Assembly (NCBI GenBank): GCA_030077755.1
Contig: JAQJZZ010000008.1
Span: 3,038,001-3,102,000, forward strand
Length of the DNA: 64,000 nucleotides
Origin: Filosporella fistucella
Lineage: Eukaryota > Ascomycota > Leotiomycetes > Helotiales
Direction: 5' to 3'
Shown: positions 1-11,944 of the stretch, piece by piece
Layout: each line of letters begins with the position of its first letter
Position numbering within the stretch: position 1 is the first letter of the stretch
Translations under genes and position numbers: made by a program
The notes under the pieces: model-generated
The model's input: only the letters and a program-made list of their open reading frames with translations
Databases searched by the model: none
Told to the model about the DNA's origin: nothing

Positions 1-313
1 CAAGCCAACTTTGCTTAGCTAGTGGATCCGTATCTTAAAAAAAATCCCCACGAGTGAAGAAATGGGGAATTTGGCTATCTACCATGAACTACGGCAAAGC
101 CTCCGTTCGACTAGGAGAAGCTGAGAAATGAGTACTATTAATGGTTTTTCAGAATTCGGGTAAGTACCCAGGGACGGGAACAGATCTTTTCCAATTTCAT
201 GCTGTGCTTGGATATTCGGAGCAAAGCGTCTTTCAGCCTCTTGCTTCTTGTCGTATAAACTAAATGCCCAGAGTTACCAGAGATTGTTTATCGGAGAACA
301 GACTCAAGCAAGC
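1..313. other. 5' flank, no gene recognised
   Basis: No open frame with coding character. It is the upstream region of the MFS gene that starts at 314. An ATG at 267 lies out of frame with that gene and could act as an upstream start. Confidence 0.4.
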
Positions 314-2088
314 ATGGGGAATCATATAGATGGAGAATATTCAAGAGGAGAAAACATATCAAATAAGACAACCTCTATAACATCTCCAAACTCCAATTCC
401 ATCACTGTCTCTCAAGACGGCCAGAATGGAGAAAAGCTTAGTGGAGTCTGTGTTTCTGAGGCAATCTTCGACACTGAAAAATATTCAAATCCACGTCAAC
501 AAGAATCGACAAACACACCGGTAGACGAAGCTGGGAACCATCCCAACTCCATGCCTAATTCTTCTACAAGCGAGTTTCACGACCCGAATATGGTTCATTG
601 GGAGGGCGAAGATGACCCAGAAAAGCCTCAGAACTGGAGGTCGGCGAGAAAATGGACCGTACTTGCATTGGTTTCCGCGTTCACGTTCATGTCCCCTGTG
701 GCATCATCTATACTTGCCCCAAGTCTACGAACCATTGGGAAGGAACTGCATATCACGAGCGAAAGCGAGATATCTCTTTGTCAGTTCATTGGACCCTGGC
801 AACGAGCTATTTACTGATTGTGCGTACTAGGTCTTTCTATATTCGTTCTCGGCTTTGCGTTTGGTCCTCTGGTTCTAGCACCACTTTCGGAGATGTATGG
901 TCGCGCTATCATCCTGCAGTCCTCGAATGCACTTTTCATGATCTTCAACCTTGCTTGCGGGTTTGCAAAGACCAAGGAGCAACTCATAATCTTCAGATTT
1001 TTGGCTGGGGTAGGAGGTTCTGCACCTCTTGCATTGGGAAGTGGCGTACTTGCAGATTTATTTGCACCAGAGAATCGAGGAAGAGCCATCGCTATATATT
1101 CGTTCTTTCCTATATTAGGGCCAGCAGTAGGGCCGATATGTGGAGGCTTCATCGAACAATATACTTCATGGCGTTGGGCATTCTGGTCAACTACCATCGC
1201 AAACATACCTGTTCTAGTTCTTGGAACATGTTTCCTCGAAGAAACATATCCTCCGGTTCTTTTACTATGGAGGAAATCGAGAATCTTCCGCGAGACTGGC
1301 AATGTCGATGTTTATACGAAATTTGAACAGCAGGGTCTCACTCTATCCAAGAAGCTGGCAGTTTCCATCATTCGGCCGATAAAACTCATCGGAACCCAAC
1401 CAATTATCATTATCATGGGGCTGTATCAAGCCTACTTGTACGGCCTTATGTATGTAGTTCTCACAACATTCCCGAAACTGTGGAGTGACAAATATGATGA
1501 GTCTGTAAGCATTGCCGGGCTGAACTACATATCTTTGGGGCTGGGGTACTGCGCTGGAATCCAGGTTGGTTAATTTTGAAAGACCTACTCTTTGCAATCA
1601 CTCACGCTCACTTTTAGCTATCAGCACATACGCAAGATGGAGTATATCGCCACCTCAAAAGTTGCAACAACAACATCGGAATCCCTGAATTCAGAGTTCC
1701 TCTCTTGCTTCCTGTCGCTGTTTTATTACCCCTCGGGTTCTTCATTTATGGCTGGACTGCTGCCTTCCATACCCACTGGATCTGGCCAAATGTTGGAGCT
1801 TTCATTTTCGCTGCTGGTATCATGATGGGCACTAATGCTTTGATAACTTATGTTGTTGATGCTTACCAAACATATTCTGCAAGTGCAGCTGCCGCCACTA
1901 CAGTGCTGAGAAGTCTAGCTGGGTTCCTGTTTCCCATGTTTGCACCGAATCTGTATCAGGCATTGGGATATGGTTGGGGGAATAGTCTCCTCGGATTTGT
2001 GGCCATTGCGATAGGAGTGCCGGCACCTATTGGTCTCTGGTATTATGGCGCAAAACTAAGAGGGAGATCTACATTTGCTACAGGGTAG
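314..2088 (+). CDS. MFS drug:H+ antiporter, DHA1 family
   Basis: Predicted plasma-membrane exporter of small toxic compounds by proton antiport (DHA1, 12 membrane helices). Three exons: 314-779, 831-1564 and 1618-2088, giving 556 residues. Intron 1 (GTCAGT, CTGAT branch, TAG) removes an in-frame stop and joins the helix reading CLSIFVLGFAFGPL. Intron 2 (GTTGGT..TTTAG) is in phase 0. Visible family marks are the motif-A-like APLSEMYGR loop and the motif-C-like GPAVGPICGG. About 110 hydrophilic residues precede the first helix, including the NPDNP-like region HWEGEDDPEKPQNW that is usual in fungal DHA1 proteins. The first ATG of the open frame is at 314; the frame is open further upstream but without an ATG. 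The substrate cannot be told from sequence. Confidence 0.88.
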
Positions 2089-3274
2089 GTTCGAAGATAG
2101 ACTAAAGGAGCTTAGCATGGTAGTCCACTATTGTAAATGGAATATCCAGCTATAATCCTACCATGGCTAGTCTGCCTACAGACGAAAATTCTTCGAGCAA
2201 CGGATTGCTGCGATGGGAAAGGTAGCAGCAACTCGAATGAAAGATGCATACATCATGCTCACGAAGGCAGGGGATATCTTACTGGGACACGAACCCCAAA
2301 ACGTGATCCAAAAACTTGGAGTTGGGGTACTTTAGAATAACAAATATGGAATCAGTCACTTGTTCATTCTAACGAGAGCCTCCAAGGGTAGGCATTGATA
2401 TATCAAATTTCGTGCACAAAGCTGAGCGCTGAAGGCAAACGTTCTCTAGCTGTGCTAGGTCACTATGTTTGCTTTCAGGACGATGACCATTTCGAAACGT
2501 CGCTATCGAGAAACAACTTTCCTAGTTTGTCCCCTTCACTGGTGTGGTTCATATAAAGCTGAAATCGAACAGCCTTGTGACCCAACAAGGCTGCATCCCC
2601 ATTCCCATCGAGTGATCCCTTCATCGTTACTTCATTGCTCCGAAAGCCTGCAGTTAGCGCTTCCAATATCAATAGTCGGAGAGACATGAGGCGCAGCTTG
2701 GCAAACCCGTTGGAATTTGGAGGACGTGAAGTTCAAGGGTAGAACTAGAAAACCGAAATTGGAGTGGGCATTGAAATCTCAGTGAAACACATTTCGCTCT
2801 TCGTTATTTGATACCAGTATTGCTACATTTTGGTACCATATGTTGAATGGGAGAAAATGTAACTTCCTCGAAATACCTCAGCGTCGTGAGCTGTGGAAGG
2901 CAAGTTCCGAGACATTGGCAGCCACGAGTCTGGGGACAACCCTCGTAAACACCTCTTTTTGATGCATGACTTGCTGGGCATACCAAGAAGTGTGAAAATT
3001 TCTTTTAAACTCTTGATATTTTTCTCTCCTTACTGATTTGTGAACTGACAATCCTTCACAATCCTTCATGGACGGAAGATACCGAAAGTCAGTTCGACAA
3101 GTTGGTTTTCCATACCCCCAGTTGTCTCAGTGATTCTCCAAACATAGGATTCATATGAGATGCATGAGACTAACTCTCAAGGAAAGAAGCGGTATGAAGT
3201 ATATATTTCCATGTTCTCCACTTGTATACTTGCCCCTTCTCTTCATTTTCTCCAAAATCTCATCATCTTTCAGG
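2089..3274. other. Intergenic, about 1.2 kb, no gene recognised
   Basis: Only short frames without coding character. The last 150 bases before 3275 are pyrimidine-rich (TTTCTCC, CATCTTTC), as expected of a fungal promoter or 5' leader. Confidence 0.4.
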
Positions 3275-4936
3275 ATGAAATCTCTCAATCTTCTTCAGGC
3301 ACTGTTTGCATCCTCTCTTTGCATCTCCGCGGCGAGTGCAGAAGATGCTAGGTTCCGTACTTATGGAGCCGCTACCATCAACAACTACGCTTTCCCATTT
3401 CGTGAAGGTGGTGGAGTATTTCAGCGCTGCGCACAGTCTAACTCAATTGGACTGAATGACCCCAATTGTAGGGCTGATTTCTTCACCGTTGGTGAGATCA
3501 GTGATCGACCGGCTGGATCAGGCCCGTATGGTGGATTGAACGACGATGGGAAGGTGTTTCTCCGATGGGGTTTCTTGCGAGAGACGAGACCGACTCGCTG
3601 GGATTGCCATATTGTGAGCTTCCTCTACATCTACTTCCAAAAGATCATGTCTCATGCAGCGTTATGCTAACATTCATCACAGGGATATGACTTATCCATA
3701 ACAAATTGGGTCACCACAACACGATGTATCGACCAAATGGGGTCTGACAAATACGAAGAGCTCCTCCGTGGCGAGGGTGTCTTTGCAGCACTCAAATATC
3801 TCCCACGGATAGGTCGTTTCGGAGTTGAGAAAGGACAAGAATACAAACGCGACGTCTTACAACAGATTTTCAACGCCGAGAAGAACGATATCATTAAGGT
3901 CATTCGCAATACCCGTGCAGTGGACCCGACAAGAGATGTCGTCTTCGAAGTAGGTAATGAGCCGAATGTATTCCCGGCTATGTCTTCAGGCCTTTACGCT
4001 TGGTATCTCAAGCTTTACACGGATGCTATTCGCTCAGCAGCAGTCACAGCAAACGCATCTCGTGCGCCAGGCAGCCCAATTATCCAAGTCAGAGTCATGG
4101 CAGCTGGTCTCTGGATCTTCGACGGTATGCCACCCTATCTAATCAAGCTCCTCGACTCTGGCGTCCGCATCACTTTCGGCACTCTCTCTGTCTCCGTTCC
4201 CACTGGTATCAAGTTCTGCGGGTCCTGGATATTCAAGTATCCTTGTGGTATTTCTTATAAAAGCATCACTCTAACCTCCGGCATGGATATCAAATCTCGT
4301 TTCTCAACCAATGCATTACAGTACTGGCGCGAAGTAATTGCTACCATCGGGAAAGACGTGATCGATATTGCGAATCTGCATTTCTATCCATACATCGATA
4401 AAGATTCGCAATTGAGCATGCAGTCCCACTTTCAGACCTTGAAGGCATTGGCGAAGGAGGTGTCTTTGTCGGTCAAGGGTAGAGAGGTATGGCTGACCGA
4501 AATTGGAAACGTGAATCCATATACGGATCAAGAATCAGCCGTCTATGTTATGCTGCCCATGCTGCGTGCTCTCAAAGATCCTGTATTCAATACCGGTGTC
4601 AACATTCCTCGATGGTACTGGTTCGAGAGCTATGGGAACGACAAAAAGTTCAAGCTGCTACCTTCATTCTCATCGTCGCCTCTTACAGGTGGTGCTCTTT
4701 CGTCACTATTTGGACTGGCGCAGTTTGCGATTGATAAATTGACATTGGGCATTATACAAATCGTGGAGCCTAGTATGAGTCCAACAGAAACGACGCAGTT
4801 GATTCAATTTATGGGCAGAATGGCATCGAAGAATCCCGCGCAGGGCTTGTTTAATGCCGCGGGAGGTTTGACCAAGCAAGGTGCGCTGTATCACAAGTGT
4901 GCGAAGGCACCAACAATGAATGAGTGTGTTGCCTGA
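3275..4936 (+). CDS. Secreted glycoside hydrolase, clan GH-A-like
   Basis: Predicted secreted (beta/alpha)8-barrel glycosidase of 530 residues. Exons 3275-3613 and 3683-4936; the intron has GTGAGC, the branch TGCTAAC and CACAG, phase 0. The ATG at 3275 was chosen over in-frame ATGs at 3155, 3164 and 3194 because it starts directly with a signal peptide (MKSLNLLQALFASSLCISAA). EVGNEPN has the Asn-Glu-Pro of a clan-A acid/base site, IANLHFYPY follows, and EVWLTEIGN fits the nucleophile strand. I could not fix the family; GH79-like and related unclassified fungal enzymes are candidates. The stretch encoded by about 4170-4290 reads less like the rest of the barrel and may be an insert or an unspliced intron, although it stays in frame. 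Confidence 0.7.
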
Positions 4937-5089
4937 GAGTAGTGGTGGTGCGCACAATATCGGATGACGTTAAAAGGACGCTTGTTCGATCTCAGCAGAA
5001 TCGTAAAAAATTGCTGTTGCGCAGCTCGAAATTGATAATCCAGCTGATCTGTAGCACAATATAACAATAACAATAACATACATCATTGA
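4937..5089. other. Convergent 3' ends, 153 bases
   Basis: Short spacer between two genes that end towards each other. It contains the A-rich stretch CAATATAACAATAACAATAA near 5060, which could serve polyadenylation. Confidence 0.35.
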
Positions 5090-8000
5090 TCAGCTCTCAA
5101 AACCAGCCCACTCAGACGAATCCGACTTTCTTTGCCGAGCTGTCCGTTTTGGCGGTGGGGCACCATACAAATCCTCTTTTGTAGTTTCCGTGTCCATCTT
5201 AATTGTTTTTTGCTGGGATACTGTAGCCTTAGCCTTCTCTTGCGCGTCCACGAATATGGTGCCAGTATCATTGGGCAAGATCTCAATAGCCAGATTGCTC
5301 TTCCGAGTTCGCTCATTCACCTTACTAGCGCTTTTTGAGAGAGCAGTGACAGGACTAAGCTTACTGCGCTTGTGGTGCCTCGATGCATCGTCGTTCGTAG
5401 ATTTTCGGCGTTTGCTGGGTGTTTTCTCTGCGATCCTTGAAGGATGTTCATGAGATGAAGAGCTTCTCGAAGATTGACGCATATCAATCCCTCCGTTAGA
5501 GTTACGGAAATGCTTTGAGATTACAAGAAACAACCTCAGAACGTCACGGGGGCTTTTAAAAGAGTCACTGTTGACGCTGTTAACTAGCGTATGTGCCAAG
5601 ATGGATACGTGCTCCTTGTGTATACGAATCGAATCTTGTGGTTCGTTGGGTATTTCATCTTCAGCCTCCGATGCCCTTTGGTTGTAATGGCTCTTGATAG
5701 TTGAAACTAGTTTCTTGAATTGCGTGGTCGATATTCCAAGGTCGTAAAGTTGGTCGTCGATGAGGGGGGTAGGAATTTTGTATTCCGAATCCAGCCATTG
5801 AGTCACCGCAGCATCGTAGCACTGTTCGAGGGATAGTGGCGGAAGGCTGGGAGCATTTTTCGGCCGAGTGGTCGGTGGTGGGTGCTTTCCCTGATCACGA
5901 TAGGCCGAGACAAGCGTCTCATAGTCTTTGGTGCGAAATTCTGCCAGGCGAAGTATCGTATAGCTCATTCGGAGATTTGGTTCGGTCTCCTTCTCAAAGT
6001 ATCCTAGAACCTCCACCGCCGGATTTTCCTTCAATGTATCCCAATCCAATTTGAGTCTTCGCTTCAGGAGTAGGTCTTTTCCCCACCCCGTAGCAAGTAC
6101 ATCTTTGGCGATCGCTAATCGACGGGTGTATGGCCACTGTTTCCATTCTTTTACAGGGACATGCTCACGGCTCATAATTTTGTAGTGTCCAATGTACGAT
6201 GATTCATCCTTCCCATAACGAAGCATGATGGGGTAAAGGCTTCCAACCTCGCCACAGCCGGGCTTCCCATCAACAAATGCCATAGCACCATGAGAGCCAA
6301 TGTCTGGAGAAATGTCATCATTTTCTTGTGTGATTTTGATTATTTCAGGCCAGTTCACAAGCTGCTTCTTCTGAAGACTAAGCGCCACTCTGTTGAATCG
6401 AGCATCCCCACCTCCAACTTTATCGCGAAAGAACGATCCAGTGAAGATCTGGAGCGGACTTGGAATCTGAATGTTTGATCGGGGTATATCGCGTAGTGCC
6501 TTGAGAATGTCGAAAGGAGGCGTAGGAATAACGGGCAACTGTGACGAGCTGACTTTGTGCGGTTTTTGCAGATTGATCGCTGTGAACCCAACAACCCTTT
6601 GAGATGGCGATGTCTGAGACGATACGGCACTTGGTTTGGGAGGGGGCGATCTCTGGATAGGGGGCTTCTCAACAGCAGCTGGATTCAGCGGTACTGTATT
6701 TTCAGACCGGGGCGGCGTGTTACATGAATGTGTTGGTCGAATAGGCTGGGCTGAAGATGAAACCTGATTTTGTGTCTGTGGCGTTGCAGATGGCTCAGAT
6801 AAGATTGTATTTCTGGTTGACTGTCCACGAGCGATTTGCTCCAATACGTTGCGGATGTCGACATTCGTGACAATCTTTCCTTTCGGGTCTGCTGGAAGAT
6901 TCCTCGTGCGTCGCTCAATCTCGATCTTAAGGCGAGTTGCTGCATCGACTTTGTCCGTCTCTTTACTGAGTTTTGCAAGTAAATAGAGAGTTTTGTCGCC
7001 TGGCGTGTGGCCCTCCGGTAACATATAATGTGGAAGAACAATTTGCGGAACATCACCCCAATTCTGGGAAATGGTCCTTAATTCTCGAACCTAGAGAAAT
7101 CATTAGATCATGTAGGGCATTTGAGTGTGATTGAATATGGGAAAAGTGACTTGCTTTACGATTAGAGCCTAGTTCGATTGATGCCCCGGTGAGATTGTTG
7201 AGCTTCTCGTCTGGATCAAGTCCCAATTCTTTATACGCTGCTCGTCGACCTTCGCGTCTAGCTCCTTCCGAGGCCGCTCGTATTTCATTAGCCTGTGTTT
7301 CCTCGAGGAGCTGTAATTGAACTGATAGTTCTTGGTATGATGTTGCAGACTCATTGCCCACAGACAGAGAAGCCGTCATCTCCGCCTTTGCTACTTCAAT
7401 GCCGGCCTTTTTACCTTCCTCTCGAGCGTGAGCAATTTGTACCATATGAGTCCTTGTCATCTGTTTGACAATCTCATCATGAATTTTTGTTGCAGCACGA
7501 CGTCCTGCTTCCTTGCCAAATTCCTCTGCCTCGAGAAGCTTTTTCTCGGTATCCCTTGTATCTTTCTCGAGTTCAATGCGAAGCGCTTGATTCTCTCTCT
7601 CCAAGACTTTCATCCTCTCTAGAGTATCTTCTATCATTTTTTGATGCTCAAGAGATTGCTCATTCAGACGACTTTTGAGCTCACGGTTCTCGACTCGCAA
7701 AGGACCCAGCCTTGCCGCATGATTGCTTCTCATGCTACTTCTGCATTCTTTCAGCCTTTGAGCGATCAACTTCTCGAGCGAGTCCTCAAAAACACGAGTA
7801 TTGATTGCAACGAGACTGGCTCTGAGCTTGTGCGAATTCATTGCTCCGGCATCGATGTCTTCCAACTCTCTTTTGATCTTTTGCGCATATTCTGTTTCGT
7901 CTTCTTCCTCATTTGCAGTCAAAACCCCATGTGATACATCATCTCGGACAAAGGGCTCGGGACGTTCTTCCTCCGGCTCGTCAGGAAGTCCTTCAGCCGA

Positions 8001-8927
8001 GAAAACATCGGCGCTGGTGCCAGCTGTAGAGTCAACATCTACTGGATCGCTGATGGCTAGTGGAAATTGATCTTCTTCCTCAGTCGTGACAGCGGGTTGC
8101 TCATCTGTATACACTCTTCAGTCAAGCGCACATAAATGACCCAGAGAAAACACACCTTCTTCAGCTGAGGAGCCTGCTTCTGGATCAACAACAATTACAC
8201 TCAGCTGCCCATCTTCGAGAGCTTTGTGACAATCCCGGATTTCTTGTGCAGACCACCTTGATATCCCTCCCTTCCGATCTGGGAATCCAGGGTATTGGTC
8301 ACTGAATCCCCAGCGGTAAAAATTAGGTGACTTCTCATCTGATTGACGTGGGTCGATTGGTTTGGGAGTTCGAGAGACAATCGGTCTGCCAATCTTTGTT
8401 TCTGCTCAGGAATGCCTTTAGTACAGACGATGCGAAAGATGAAATTCAACAAAATTCAACAAAACTTACCGATGACATTAATCATCTCATCCCTCAATAC
8501 ATCCCAGATTCTTGGGCGACGCTTTTGGGTACCAATTGAGACACTGGATTCGTCAAAACTTGGTTCATCACCATTCGTTGGCGTAAGCTTGTTGTCGTTC
8601 TGATCACGAGGTACAGCTTGAACGTAACCATCTTTAATCCCACGGTACAAACCCTCCAGCCACCGATTCTCCCAGACCTCAAGGTCTATCATGCCTCGAT
8701 TCTCCGCATATTCCCGTTCATGTTCTGGGAAGACAAATTGGTAGCCGACATTGTGTTTGGTTTTTTTCCAGTGAATGACGGATATCTTGTTTACGTTGAC
8801 CCCGGCAATGGCTGGTGGAAGGTGAGCTACAGCCTGTGCGACATCAAACCCGATTGCATTACACACCTTCATCACGCAACTGATTGAGCATATCCTGAAT
8901 CGCCTGCCGACGATTTTGGATATCCAT
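5090..8927 (-). CDS. Large coiled-coil protein with two W/F/P modules and a DUF6697-like C-terminus
   Basis: Protein of unknown function, 1199 residues. Exons: 8927-8867, 8811-8470, 8401-8156, 8104-7155 and 7090-5090. All phases agree. Module 1 (about residues 33-80) reads GYQFVFPE, then VWENRWL and IKDGYVQAV. Module 2 (161-203) reads NFYRWGF, YPGFP, SRWSAQEIRDC and ALEDGQLSV. A long coiled coil follows (about 290-460), then a low-complexity linker. The region around residues 730-930 (FFRDKVGGG; SSYIGHYKI; KEWKQWP) resembles, from memory, the fungal DUF6697 domain; treat that as tentative. The C-terminus is basic and Ser-rich (SKRRKS, HHKRSK), which suggests the nucleus. The fourth intron needs a GC donor. 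The downstream gene at 9679-11521 is a paralogue on the same strand. The first exon (20 codons) is the least certain part. Confidence 0.68.
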
Positions 8928-9678
8928 TTGGATGAATTAAAATGGCCTCGAGGCAACGGGTGGTGTCAAATGTTCGATGTAGAGTTTGGTGTGGTTGACC
9001 CAAAAAGTGGTTCAACGCGCTTGTGTGACACTTGACTGCACTCAATTGATGCAAGACAATACAGGTCTCGACAAAGTGTAAATGCGGGAAAGTGCTATAT
9101 GATAGATGAGCAGGATTCTTGCAATACGGCCAGAACTAGAGAACCCAAAAACATCCTGCGAAAGTTTGGAACGTACCTGCAAATTGACCGTAGAGTCGTT
9201 GACCCGATTTTGGGCAACCCGAGCCTGGTATCGTCCCAATATCAAGTTCGTCCTCTGATAGCAAGCTAGAGTCGTCTATGAACATCCCGAATTTCTAAAG
9301 ACTCAATTGCAATAAAGAGGGGCATATGACAGGCTTTTACGGTGATTGAGGTTGAGTTGTGTGAAATCGTTGCTGTTGTGAAGTGTGCAAACCATTGGTG
9401 TCGTGTTCAGCCCAAGCGCGACTTTACTCCTTTCCGTTAGCGTCCTTCACAAAATACACAATACTTGTGCAACATTAAAGAGCCTACTGCATAGTAAATG
9501 TGATAGAACCTCATCTTGCCATAAAAGAGCCGTGAGCTATTTATACTCGAGGAAAATCAGTCATATTTCCATAATTATGTATAGAATTCTAAATGCTAAT
9601 AGCAGAGGTATTTTTCAAATGGATAAGCTAAGCCAAGCAATCATCCTCACCAACGTTGAAAGTAGTAGAAATCTAGCA
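8928..9678. other. Intergenic between two paralogous genes
   Basis: About 750 bases between the end of the gene at 9679-11521 and the start of the one at 5090-8927, both on the minus strand. Only short frames are seen; it should hold the promoter of the large gene. Confidence 0.4.
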
Positions 9679-11521
9679 CTATTTCGACGTTCTTACACGC
9701 TTTTTAGCTAGTACTTCAGGGATACTGTCATCAGTCTTGCGCTTCATGGCATCGTGATCAAAAGTACGACCGAATCCGTCGCTGGCTATACCACCAAGTG
9801 ATCCTCCACTCTTCCTGGTATTTGAAAAAAGGTTATCACTGCTTCTCCTAATCCCATCTACATGCCCACCAGTATTTCGTGCAGCTTCTCGCCCGTGTCT
9901 GGAGTTTGATGACGAGGCCAAAGTGTTAAGCGCCTCGCGAGTTGAATCAGCCTCTGCTGTCTTTTCTGCAAGTTGCATCTCAAGGATTTGGTTCCTGTCA
10001 CGAAGCCATTCGCAGTTCCTTGCCTCCTCGTCTTTCACTCTGATAGTCTCTCTCAAATCTTCATTGATCTTCTTCGTTCGTCCAAGCTCACTCAGAATAT
10101 AATCCATGCCGCTTTTGACCATTGGATCTTGGCCAATCTCGGATGTGGAAGAAGCTCGCTCGTTGAGGGCTTTCTCCAATTCGTCAATCCTAGCAGCTTG
10201 CTCTGCATTTGTTGCTCGCAGATCTTCCTCGCGCATTTTGTATCTTTGGATGGTTGCCCCGAACTCCTTCCACTTGTTAGCCCGAGAAGTTAATGTGGCA
10301 ACGATAGCATCGAGCCCAAAGTCATCTGGGATGAATTCTTGATCCTCAATCACCTCTTGGTGATTGATCTGATTCTGGTCTGCAAGAAGTTGGCCTTCTG
10401 CAGAATTTGGCTCTGGTGTTCCCAAAGTGATCGCATGTGTTTCATTACTGATTGTATGTTGGGGCTCGAGTGAGAATTCAGATCGAGAGAGGGTCGCCTC
10501 TTCCTCAAGCTCCATCCCATCTTCGTCGTCCTCATCATCCTCGATTTCGGTAGTGGGTTCCAGGAAAAAGCTTCCGTTGTCAAACGCCGCAAGAGCGTCT
10601 TTCAAATCGGTAGTGGTCCATTGCCATAGTACAGGTCTCTCGGGAAATTGTGTGAAATCGCCTTTGCTCGGAAAGTGCCATCTCCATCCATCGAGACCGG
10701 TTGATCCATCACCTGTAAGAACGTCTTGGGCATTGTATACCATTGTACCGCATTTCTCCACTACAATAATCAGTCAGTTGAAAGATATAAATCATTGGAA
10801 CACCAAGAACTGTACTCACAGATATGGTAGTCAAGTGCTGCTTGTAGTGCATTTATACAGAGTCTCCGTTCTGAAAACAATTGCCCAATGCCGTATTCAT
10901 GAGCATTCAGTTCTCGCACGGCTTCAAGGTACTTTTCCCGTCGTGCGAGTAATGTTTGCCCCCTCGAAACCTTATTGCTCGAATCCAAGTGCTTACTGGT
11001 GGAGGGGCTGATAGAATTTTTCTTTCCATTTGGATTCCGAGAATCAACTACACTCAAGGCGCCGGTTTCGAGAGCATTGTTGCAGTCTCTGACTTGAGTA
11101 AGAGTCCAAGCTGAAAACACTTTGTTTGTTGGGAAAGACGGGTACTCGGGAGAGAACTTCCATAGATAATAATTTGGGGGATTGGGATCGGATGATAAAA
11201 CGTCTGTCCATATACCACCACGACCTTGAGAGGAGCTGTGCCGACGAGTCGCGTCACCAGTCACAGATCCTTGGAGATCAATTAGTGCATGAGCGTCAGA
11301 CTTTCATGGTAAACTTGAACGAGGATCGAAAACCTACCAATCTTGTGTTGCAGCTTTTCCTTAATCAATCGACATATAAGTCGGGTATGATGTTTACAAC
11401 TAACATCTCGTGGTCTTTTGTGGAACAGATGGTCAGTCTCTTCACTCCAGTGTATATTGTTTAATGAAGCGTAAGTAACGAATTGCCTTGGCGTCTTTTT
11501 TTCATAAGTATGTGACGGCAT
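9679..11521 (-). CDS. Coiled-coil protein with two W/F/P modules, paralogue of the 5.1-8.9 kb gene
   Basis: Unknown function, 571 residues. Exons 11521-11338, 11269-10820 and 10760-9679. Intron 1 has GTAGGT, branch CTAAT and an AAG acceptor, the only acceptor in phase; intron 2 is GTGAGT..GTAG. Module A (residues 94-135) reads NYYLWKF, YPSFP, SAWTLTQVRDC and ALETGALSV, nearly the same as module 2 of the neighbouring gene. Module B (236-277) reads GWRWHF, FTQFP, LWQWTTTDLKDAL and FDNG. Next come an acidic stretch of Asp/Glu (around 285-300), a coiled coil (about 370-480) and a basic tail (KKRVRTSK) that could be a nuclear signal. The neighbour's DUF6697-like C-terminus is absent here. The first exon rests on frame agreement only. 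Confidence 0.68.
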
Positions 11522-11944
11522 TCCGAACTTGATAAGTGATGTGACCAACTATATCAGATATAAGGTAATGGTACCCAACAAATGAAGGGGAAAGGTGATC
11601 AATGGGGCACGTAGAGCTAGATATCGAAACGCGTGATATCTCAAACTTGAGAAGTGAAGTTTCTGGGCAAACAGGAAGGGGATTGACAAAAAGTTGAAGA
11701 GCTGTAAACGTTGTATCGTCGGTTTAAGATGGAGGAAAGATGCTGTTGATGAGGAAGCCTACCCGACCCGCAACAAAAGGGTACCCACCCCATGCCCCGT
11801 GGGTACAACCCGAGAACCCACAAGCGCTAGACCCGACTTTACCCAGTCCCCAAATTCTGACGCGCGAGCTTCGAGGCTGGAGAATAATCTCAACCCTCAA
11901 CGTCCACTACAAAACTACAAAACACCTCAAATTACAATTGGAAA
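11522..11944. promoter_or_regulatory. Shared divergent promoter region
   Basis: 423 bases between the starts of the minus-strand module gene (11521) and the tubulin cofactor A gene (11945). Both promoters must lie here. No specific site stands out. Confidence 0.4.

Noticed and set aside
652..1326. 224-codon open frame on the plus strand
   Set aside because: A shifted reading of the DHA1 transporter exon, whose true frame has all family motifs.
10427..11011. 194-codon open frame on the plus strand
   Set aside because: Antisense to the exon of the module protein; runs of Ser come from its Asp/Glu codons on the other strand.
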